From positions 2,135,501 to 2,199,500 of the forward strand of contig BSDZ01000015.1 of assembly GCA_030268105.1 (NCBI GenBank): a stretch of DNA of 64,000 nucleotides, given 5' to 3'. Below, piece after piece: positions 12,611 through 22,550 of the stretch. Source of the stretch: Volvox africanus (Eukaryota; Chlorophyta; Chlorophyceae; Chlamydomonadales; Volvocaceae). A model generated the notes under the pieces. The model made no database searches. It was not told where the DNA came from and saw nothing but the letters and a program-made list of their open reading frames with translations. The position numbers and the translations under genes were made by a program. Position 1 is the stretch's first letter. The number at the start of each line of letters is the position of its first letter.

Positions 12611-13802
12611 TGGATGCTGGTGAAGACTGGTGAGCTGCAGACTAACTTGATATTCCCCAAGTAAGTTCTGCACGTGTATCGGCAGATACAGGCTCCACAA
12701 CGACAACGACGACTAACAAGGCCACGGCCAAGGTCACGGACAAAAAGTCCAAATCGCTCCGAATGCTTATGTGTCGCCTTGCCATGAGGGGGGACGCGGA
12801 AGAATTGGGCGAGATACCTAAGTATAGCTGTACCTTCCCCGCAGCTCCTCTGCTGAGCGGTGCAAACGTTGCGTGATCACCGGAAATGTGCCAAAACCTT
12901 AACATTCCTAAACCCCTGAAAATTCCCCCTATTCCCTCACCGCTTATGCCTAGTTAGGTCCGAACGCAGACCTAGACAGAGTGAGCTTACCGTCACTTAG
13001 ATGGAAAGTCCAAACCAATCCACCTAGATGGCATACAAAATTACCAAAACTAAAAGCTAAAGCCACTTGACAAAATAGGATCTGGACACGGATGGGCGAA
13101 AACACCGTACCATTCCGAATCAAAGGCTTTTGCCCCTCCCTCCCTCCCTCCCTCGCTCCCTCCCTCCCAACCACGAATCCGAAAAACACACGTCCGTTAC
13201 CATATTCCTCTTTCAAGGCACCTAGTACTACCTCGGCCCTGCACTTCCCCGCTGCAGGTTCTTCCACTGGGTAGGGGAAGGCGCACACAACGTAAGCACG
13301 GTCCGGATGGGCAATCACCGGACGGACCAGTGCCTGTTTCATCAAGCAACAGCGGGACAACTCGTGGGGGGTGCCTCTTCCCTCGCCAGTCACCAGCTCC
13401 CAGCACCACTCTGCGCACCTAACAGTATACATCCTGAAGAGATGTACCGCAGCGAGTACGGCAACCGAACTGCCCCGCACGTTGGGAGTGTGATCAGTGG
13501 ATGTATCGGGTGGCGCAAGGGCGGCAGGTATGGCAGGTAAGGGCTCAGGTAAAGGCCTTCAATCCAGTACGTCCCTGCCTTAACCTGCCCAATACAGGCT
13601 GCGTTCACCCGTTCAAAATCAGTTAAAGCCTAGTCCAAGTCCAGTTTTTCCGAACCAGGCAGCGGGACCGGGTTGGGAAGAGGAACGCTGGTGAGTACAC
13701 ACTCCAGCCGTCAACTGACCAAACACTGAATCGTCGCCCCGAAGGCGGTTGTGTCCACTGCCATCACCACCGCCGTCGACCGCACCCGCAGCCCTCCTAT
13801 CC

Positions 13803-13807
13803 TTACA
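13803..13807 (-). promoter_or_regulatory. candidate polyadenylation signal of the chaperone gene
   Basis: TGTAA on the minus strand, 41 bases past the stop codon of the gene ending at 13849. It would give a very short 3' untranslated region, so a later site may be used as well. Confidence 0.4.
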
Positions 13808-13848
13808 GCCTCCGCCTGCCTAATACACCTGTAATACACCTGGCTGCT

Positions 13849-16800
13849 TCACTGCCGCCGCTTGCCCTTGCGTTTGCCGCCGACCTTGTCATTGCGGCCC
13901 CGATACTGTCCAGGCCCACTGCTGGACTTGTTGGAGGTCGCGTTACCCAGCCTGTGCAAGGCACGTGTGTGTGTGTGTGTGCGGTTGTGGTGGGAGGAGA
14001 TGTGTGTGTGGGGGGGGCGGGGGGTTGGGGGGGAGGAGGCGGGGGGAATTCATGACATGAAACCCCACACGTCAACGGAACACGACTTGTCCCGATATAT
14101 TTCCCAGTGTGGGCATCAGAGAGAGAAGGCGTATGGGTATGTACGGTAAGTATGCACGGTAAGCTGATAAGCGCAGGGGGGAACACACGGCTTAGTCTGT
14201 TGGTCCTGCCGTGCACTCCTCCCCTCGCTCATCCAGCAAGGGGATACAGACCTCACGAGGCTCAAGCCTGGATACTCAAAAGGGACAGAGCCTTTGCCAA
14301 CCCCACCTGCGAACTGAGCCTGGGACACTCTGAGGAAAAGGGGCACTAAAATGCCCAGCAGAAAAACTAGATTCCTTCGAAGACGCGGGGTGGATAACAA
14401 GCCACAAAGGCGTCCGCCTGAAAAGCTCAACAGGCTACACCCACAGAGCCCTGTGTATGTGTGTGTATGTGTGTGTTCTCCCGCCCAGCCAAGCTTGATC
14501 GGTCGCCAAAATGAAAATCCCAAAGCTCAAGAACCCTAAGCTTCTCCCCACCCGAATGGGGCTCTCCCGCTCTTTTACGGCAACGGGTAACAAAGAGACA
14601 CACACTCACTTGTACTGCACCGCATGCGTGTTGGCGGCAAGCCTCTTGCCGTACGGGTCGTGGAACATGTTGCAGCAATGTCCAATTTCCGTGATGTCCA
14701 GCACCTACAGAGTATTTCCAAAATTGTTCAAATAAGTTTGACGGCGTGGCCCAACCCAGTTTCCAGTTCTCTGAAAACCGTCTCTACACAAGTCCAGTTC
14801 TCAGACGTAAGTTCAACTGCACGTATAGCCGCTTGGGCTCAGTTGTACATACCCGCCGTACAAGATACACGACGGCTTCTTCCAAACACCAGATTCGTAC
14901 ACGTCCGATGCATGGGCATGCATGCATGTGCCAACGCACGTACCCAACAAGCCCGGTTCGTCCCCTTCCTCCCCCCTCCGTCCCCATCCGCCCCAGCCCA
15001 GGACTGTTCCGTACTGACCACGCCATTAAGGCACACCAGCAGCTTGCGCTCCGGGAACAAGAACGCGTCGGGGTCCTCCCAAATCCAAATGTCGTTGTCG
15101 TGAGCGGCGTGGTGCGTGCGGCAGTCCTTGCAGTACCGTGCCCGGGACCTTCGCGTGCACCACGTTAGGCATAAAACCAGATTCACGACTAATTGAACCA
15201 ACCGCAGCAAGGGGACCCTAGGTAACATGATAGCGCGGGATATTGGACCTGTGTGGTGCGAGTAGTGATGGCACGGCTGGTGAAAGAGAACACAAACACA
15301 GCACACAGGTACACACGGGTCTAGACCGATAGACTGGGAGTTCAGGAGCGATGTCAAGTCCACGACGGTGATTCGCCCCCTTCCCCTTCCCCTTCCCCTT
15401 CCCCTTCCCCTTCCCCTTCCCCTTCCCCTTCCCCTTCCCCTTCCCCTTCCCCTTCCCCTTCCCCTTCCCCTTCCCCTTCCCCTTCCCCTTCCCCTTCCCC
15501 TTCCCCTTCCCCTTCCCCTTCCCCTTCCCCTTCCCCTTCCCCTTCCCCTTCCCCTTCCCCTTCCCCTTCCCCTTCCCCTTCCCCTTCCCCTTCCCCTTCC
15601 CCTTCCCCTTCCCCTTCCCCTTCCCCTTCCCCTTCCCCGCCCCTAGTGTCCGTTCCAACCCTTCTACCCACGTGCTGCTGCCGCACTCGCGTCTGCTTTG
15701 TATTCCCCCCTTCCCTCGTCTCTCCGATATCCCCTCACGCGCGCACCTGTCAGTGCTGAAAAGCTTGGCAATGTGACACTCCTTGCAGCCCCAGCAATGC
15801 AACTCCACGGCCTCGAACAGGCCACTGCCGTAGTAGCAGGATTCGGTGGGGGCCGAGGCGGCACCACCACCACCACCACCACCGTCTCGCGAGCCCCGGC
15901 CCCGAACTGTCGCACGCATTTCTTGCAGCATGCGCTTGCGCCCGTCAGTGGTCTGTAGCAGTGCGTAGGCCTGGCGGGCGCGGGGTGGGCGGGCCAGCAT
16001 GGAAGTCGTGTTAAGGAAAAGAGGCAAGGAGATGGGCCTTATGGCGTCCGCACCGGACTTCATGTCGAAGCTCCTCAACATAGACGAGCTGGTGGCGCGG
16101 GTGGAAAGGCACGTTCAACGGCAGGTGAGGAAGGAAAGGGGGACTCTTAAGCCCCTTATCCGCGACCCGTGCACGAGCCAAATGGCAAAGGCAAAGCTGC
16201 GCTGTGGAACCCCCCTAGTGGCCCCGATAGGTACATGCTCCCGTCTTTGTGCACGTGATGGGGCGTACGAAAGTCGCAAACTGACCGCATGGCTGATCTG
16301 ATGTGGGCTCAAGGTGGGGGCTGCAGAGTGCAGTGGAAGAAATGCCACCAGACCGCTCTCGCAACTGCCGGTGCCGATGATGCTCACGGCCTCCCTGGCG
16401 CCCATCGATCAGCCAGCCACAGGCCTCTTCCCCTGTCGTGCCTCTCTCCCCCCGGCCACATCGCACCTGGTTGACCCTCTGCGACGCCTCCGCTGCCCCG
16501 GCTGCATCCGGCCCCGCTTTATCAGGGTGCACTCTGAGCTGGCAGCGGCGGAAGGCGGTCTTCACGGCGTCATCCGTCAGCGCCTCCGCCTCGGGGCCCT
16601 CTGCGGCTAGCCCCAGTACCGCGAAGTAGTCCCGGGCAGAGAGCACGCGGGCTATCTCACCTGGAAAGGGGAGAGGGGAAAGGTGGGCGAAAATGCGAAA
16701 TACAATATGGAAAACGCAGTCCCGGGCAGAGACATGAGAGATCAAAATAGCGGGGGTTAAGGGGGAACGGATCTGTGGTGTTTGGGGGGGGGGGAGGTAA

Positions 16801-19800
16801 GTAAATTGAACGAAGGAAAAGGAAGGAAAAGGAAGGAAAAGGAAGGCGCTACCTATATACAAGAATTTGTTGATTATTATATGGGATGGCAAGTTCTGCT
16901 GGCAAGTAGGGGCCGCATACGGCTGCTGGCGTCACGTCCGGTTCACCATGTAGCTGATCAGAACCCTGACGACTCCGACGAATCCTGACACGGAAGTTCC
17001 AAATTCACGCTGCCCTCCCGATCATCGCAATCTCGTCAAAATCCGAAACAAGATCCTCCACCTGATGTGCATCACCCAAGATTGATTATGTTTTGCTCGT
17101 ATTTCGTATAGTTCCCCCCCTTCTTCCTCCCCCCCTTCTCCTTCCCCTTTCTCCCTCCCCTCTTCTTCCCCTTTCTCCCCCCCTGTCCTTCCCCTTTCTC
17201 CTCCCCCCCTCTCCTCCTCTCATCTCCCCCCGTTTTCAGCACCTTTCCCCACACCACTTCACCCCGGCAACTCACCCGTGGCTCCCTGAATCACCTCTGG
17301 CTGAAGCCGGCCGCCGCTAGGCAGGTTGTGGGGCTCGCTGTACCTCCCGCTGCGGTCCCCCCCCATCCCCGCCGCCTCGTCACCGCTGTCCGCCGAGGCG
17401 GCAGCGGGGCCCGACCCGAACCATGATGACCTCGTTGACCCTGACTTCGCACGGCCAGATCCGGCGTGTGCGCCGCGTCCCTCATGCATCACCACAGATA
17501 GCATGAGCCAGACAACGAATTCTAGCAACATGGCAGGTAGCGCCTGATACCATGCAAGATATCGCCAGCTGAACACGGTGGCCCCAGATAACAGCATGGC
17601 GGGGATGCGGGCTGGGGCGACGAAGCTCACCATCAGGTACAGGCTACCGGCAATGATTCGCCACCCCGTGGTGCCTGAGGAGGACGAGGATGAGGACGAG
17701 GGGAAGGAGGAGGGGGAGGAAGAGGGAGAGAAGAGGAAGGGGAGGGGAACGAGATTTGGCCGCGTAAAGGAACTCCGAAAATACCTCCAATGCTCACCGC
17801 CACGATTCCTCCAGCCAGACATTGTCACTCTTCTTGTTTCCAAGGCCTCGTTGTTTGTTTCTGGGGCTTCGTTGCTTTACATCACCCCTGCCTAGTCAGG
17901 TTTTGGAGGTATTATAAGGACCGCGATTAAACTCCAGGGTAGGAAGGGCGTCCGCGCACCTCCTAGCTTCCATAGAAGAGGTGATGGCGCCGCGAGCGCC
18001 CACGCGCCCACCCTCTTCTCCTTCAAAGCTACTAGCAGAACCAACGTCTGAAGCGTTGCAAGCCACAAGGGAGGACGCAAGATGAAGCTGCGTGCAGAGC
18101 CAGGAGGGCCGTGTGGGAGAGCCCGGGCGGAGCAAGAGCGACGGGGCAGCGTGCGTCAGAATGATCAGGTCCTGATCAGGCTTGATCAGGGTGCACGTGG
18201 TTCACTATGCGACCAAAGTCAGGGCCTTACACAGGAGTGCCAACGAGGCAAACAAATAAACTATCGCGTCGCGTCACGTCACGTTTGAAGGGCGGAAGGA
18301 AATGTCCGGGAGAGACATGTGTAACAGCACATGAATGACCACGACGCCTTGTCTCGTGAGGCGAGTCGAAACGCAGGCATCAAAGGGCTCGTACGGAGAA
18401 GCACAAGTAATGATGATACAAAGAACTGGTGACGTACGACGGCGTTTGCCTGCGCAAAGAAGGATTGTGCGTGTATTTGCGTGTATTCGCGTGTGTATGT
18501 GTGTGTATGCGTATGTATGCGTGTATGTGCTTGCGTGTATGTGTATGTGTTTGCGTGTTTGCGTCTGTGTATGTGTGTACCTGGGTTTGTGTTTGTGTGT
18601 GTTCACTAGCAGCTACCAGGCGACCGGGGCCCATCCACGGGGTCCCTCCCCACGCGCAGGTTTAGACTCGGGTGGTCTGAGGTGACCAAACCCCTGACTC
18701 ACCTCTTGAACACTCTCCACAGATATCCGTACGTGAAGTACAGCGCAAACAAAATTGGTACGCCCGTGAAGGTCGCACAGCCCACCATCCACCTGTGGTG
18801 CAACACATGGCAACCGCCGGCAACGAGGTAGAAGGTAGGAGGCAGAAGACGTACAGGAGGAGCAGGAGAGGGGTGTCGATAGGCGGCGGGTGAGAGATGG
18901 AAGCACGAGAGCCTAGTGGGTACAGCAAGGACGGAAATTATAAGTCCTTGTTGTACTTATAATTTACAGCAAGTAAATTATAAGCCTTAGGAAAGGCAAG
19001 GCGGGTGCAGGGGGCTTCCCTCGCCTCTAATAGACCGATATGCAGAAAGAGGAGCTTCGGGAAAGGTCACTCCAGAAATGGCTTATATAGCCTTTTAGTT
19101 AGGTAGGAACCAGATGAGCCGCACATGGCAAGGCAGCCAACGTCATCCCGTCCGGCCGGGCTCCCCTACCGGCAATACTTGTGGCAGTAGCGGTCCAGTC
19201 CGGCCGCATCCTCCCTGTAGCCCATAGTGGCGTACAGCAAAATTAGAATCCCTGCGTAAGAAGGTCAGCGATTATCAGTAGCAGAATCCTATATTATCAT
19301 AACTATTAGTATAATAAATACATAATACTACTTGATATGTAATTAATATTTATTATTACTACAAGAACAGTAATTGTGTTATTATTATTACTATTTTTAC
19401 TATTATTACTATTACTATTATATATATATTATGATGATGATGATGATGATCATCATCATCATTATTATTCCTTTGTATTATCATCACAGTGAATATTGAA
19501 CACGAATCAATCCACCTTGCGAGATGCACCTAGACGGTGCAACCCCACCTGGTGGAGCCGGGGTCAGAGGAGGTCAGAGCAGCATACCACACCAACCAGA
19601 TACCCCGGCAACATGGGACCTTAACCGGCATGATGCGTATCTCTAATCCCTCGGCCCCCCGGTCAGTCAACAGCAGTTTAGCAACACAAGGTTGAAGCAG
19701 CCGTGCAGCTGGGAATTCCGATACCGCCATAAACCGCACGCTCACGCACCCCCACACATAGCATACCGCCCCGGTCCTTCGTTTTTCACACACACACAGA

Positions 19801-22515
19801 CACACACACACACACGCGTGTACCCCCAACACCTGCAAGCGTGGAAAGTACTGCTCTCGGCACTCGCAGAATCCAGAAGCACACCAGAGAGACGTTTAAC
19901 GCCAGCCAGATCATCCAGACGGGCCGTCCGGGGTCTGCGGAGCGGAGGTGTTTGACGGGGAGGAGTTTAGCCGAGTCAGTCAGGGATTGCAGCTAGGAGC
20001 GAGGGTTATGAAAAGAAACCCCAAGAGACCGAAACCCATACGCAACCCGAAGTACCCCGCCAAAGCACCCTATGGCAGCGTTAACGGATACCCATCCCCA
20101 ATATCTCCTTCTCCGCCAAAGCACTGCTGCTCTACCCCGAGTGCCCGAGTGCTTGCAGCTGGCAAAGTTCTGGCCTCCCAGCCTGGTTGCCGTCTTCGTC
20201 TCTTCCACCCTCTTCCTCCACTCCACCCAGGTTTCGGTTCAAATCAGTTCTGAGGGTTGATTGCTTTGATTCCTCTCCGCATCTCCGACCCCTTGAGCCC
20301 TCAAAAGCCCGGAAAGCTTATTCACCCGAAAGCATCCACACACACACACTTGCTACCGCGTGTCCGCTCCTCCCAACCGCTAGCCCGTCTCTCGCCGCCC
20401 AGCCCCCCGAACATATCCGCCGTCGCCGAGCAGGCTGGCAAACCCCCGGCCAGCCCTCGCAATCCTCACTCACCCGCGCACGGCTTCATTACCCGGTGAA
20501 TGAGATTGCAGGCGGCCACGAACCACCAGTCCCATCGTTCCACGACGCTGCTGCCGAACGCGCCGTCGCCCTTGCCAGCATCGTCTGCTGCCGCCGCGCC
20601 GCCGCCGGTTCGGTATCGTGAATGGCTGGGCGGCGGCCTGGCCCGCGGCTCCGGCTTGAACCCCGCCGGGCCGTGATGGTGATTCTGCTGTTTTTGCCCC
20701 TGCGGCCCGCGAGTGGATGCCGCCCCCGGGCCCCCGCCCGCCTGAGCCTGAGCCTGTCCTGGACCGCTGGACTGCTGCTGCGCTGCTCCAGACGCCTTAT
20801 AATGCGCCTGCTGCTGCTGCTGCTGGTGCTGGTGGTGCTCCGCCTTCGTGTTCGCCGTCCCGCCTGACCCTGGCGCTGTGGACTTCGGAGCCCCAGATGA
20901 TCCTGCAGCAGCAGCAGGTTTCCCCGCCCCTGCAGGCCCCCGTCCCGCCGCGGCGGCACCCGCGCTATCGTTGGTGGTGGCGCTGTCGGGCCGGTGCTCC
21001 GGTCGTACTCGTTCCGCAGCTGGCTTAGTGTACGCGTAAGGATGGCTGGATCGACCGCCTTGGGCCACCTTATCCGATGGCTCCTTCTCCTCCTCCTGCT
21101 GCTGTTCCTGCTGTGCGTGCTGTGTCTGCGGTGTCTGCGATTGCGGCGGCTTTGTGCCTTGCGCTTTATGGGCAGGTGCCGATCTGCTATTCGATTTGCT
21201 GGATCCTGATCCCCCTCCCGCCGCCCCTGTACCGGCCCCAGCCGGTGAGGTTGCTCCGGCCGCCCCACTGGATGCCGGCGAAGATGCCGGGGCAGCGGCG
21301 TGTGGGGTGGCAGGAGCGGCGGCCTGCTTCACCTTTGCCTGCTCGCCCTGCGCCTGCTCGCTCTGAGGGTACGGCCGCCGGTGAATCTGTTGATCTCTGT
21401 CGCAGCGGCCGTTGTAATCCGCCTGCACAGAACAGGCGCGGGTAAGATTGATGATTGATGATTCCGCACATTCCAGATTAGTAAGGGAGAGGGGGGCCGG
21501 AGAAGACGAGCGAAACGGTGAATCCTGCTGCTGACACTGACTGAACGAGGCTAACTACCCGCCAAGGCCGGATGGCGGCTAACGCTATCCAACAGGAGGG
21601 AGGGCGGAAGACGAACATTGAAACGCTAGTAAGGAGGGAGGGGGGAGGACGAACATCGAACGCTGGTAAGGAGGGAAGGGGGAGGACGTGTCAAAAGAGT
21701 TGGGCCACATTGCGCAATGCCATGTTGACGTAGTCGGCGGGTTCGGAAAGAGCGAAGGAGCGAATAGAATGAGGGACCAAATGGAGTGAGGGTTCGTTCA
21801 CGTTCCGACTTAACATCCGTACCCATGACAGTGGTATAATACACACCCTTCTGACGGTGGGAGAGACAGAGTCCTAAACACACACACACACACTCTTCGT
21901 TGTGGATCGCGAATGCTACTCACCATGAGCTGTTCGGCGTCCTGCGGGCACAATCCCACCGCCCGCTCCAGCAGCACCGTCACCCGAGCCACATCCCCCT
22001 GCCGCGCCGCCGCAAGTGCGCGCTCCAGCCATTGTTGCGCCGCCTCCCGGTTCGCAAGGTGCTTGGCGGTGGCATACAACTCCTCAGATGATGCCCGATT
22101 AGTACAACTGCCGCTGCCGCTGCCGCTGCTGCCGCCACTGCCACTGCCGCTGCCACTGCCGCTGTCGCTGCCACTGCCACTGCCGTTACCGTTGCCGCTA
22201 CCGCCAATTCCATTCGCGCTCTGGCCCTTGGCACTGCCGTTCCTAACACTGGGCTTGGCAGCTGCCGCTGGACCTGATAACGATGTTGCTTGTTGTGTCG
22301 GCCGCGTTGCAGGCTGTTGCTTTGCGGCTGATTGGGAAGGCTGGGGACGCTGCGGCGGAGGGGCGGCGGAGATGGACGGGGCTGCCGCCTTTTTAGTTAG
22401 GTTGGGTATCTCATTGACGGTGGCGGCGGTGGTGGCGGTGGTTTTGGCAGGGGCAGAGCTATTGCCGTTACTTACACCTGCGCTTCCCGATTGGACAGGC
22501 TGCTGCTCCTGTTGA

Positions 22516-22550
<35 letters not shown>

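Larger units (their letters stand above)
9482..13848. other. mainly repeats; weak coding-like segments only
   Basis: This is the upstream region of the methyltransferase gene and the downstream region of the chaperone gene. It holds an inverted repeat (10063-10505), an interspersed repeat (10655-10790), a retroelement fragment (11769-11893) and a 13-bp minisatellite (12358-12610). Two segments look faintly coding. One is + about 12695-12878 (residues such as KVTDKKSKSLRMLMCRLAMR, ending in a stop). The other is - about 13435-13190 (RPVIAHPDRAYVVCAFPYPV). Neither could be tied to further exons or to a family, so they are not called as genes. Confidence 0.4.

Noticed and set aside
12182..12706. 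Ser/Pro/His-rich 174-aa frame
   Set aside because: It is produced by the 13-bp minisatellite.
12950..13480. A 176-codon minus-strand frame
   Set aside because: Part of it reads through a CCCTCC repeat and no domain is recognisable; only a weak coding-like core was noted in the gap entry.
15377..15638. Interstitial telomere
   Set aside because: The unit is AAGGGG, not the TTTTAGGG expected in volvocine algae.
15218..16081. Long frames of Gly-Lys, Gly-Glu or Leu-Pro repeats over the hexanucleotide array
   Set aside because: They are translations of the (CCCCTT)n array, which lies in an intron between well-supported exons.
20489..21268. Arg-rich 259-aa minus-strand frame
   Set aside because: It is a shadow of the chaperone exon 21422-20493 in another frame.
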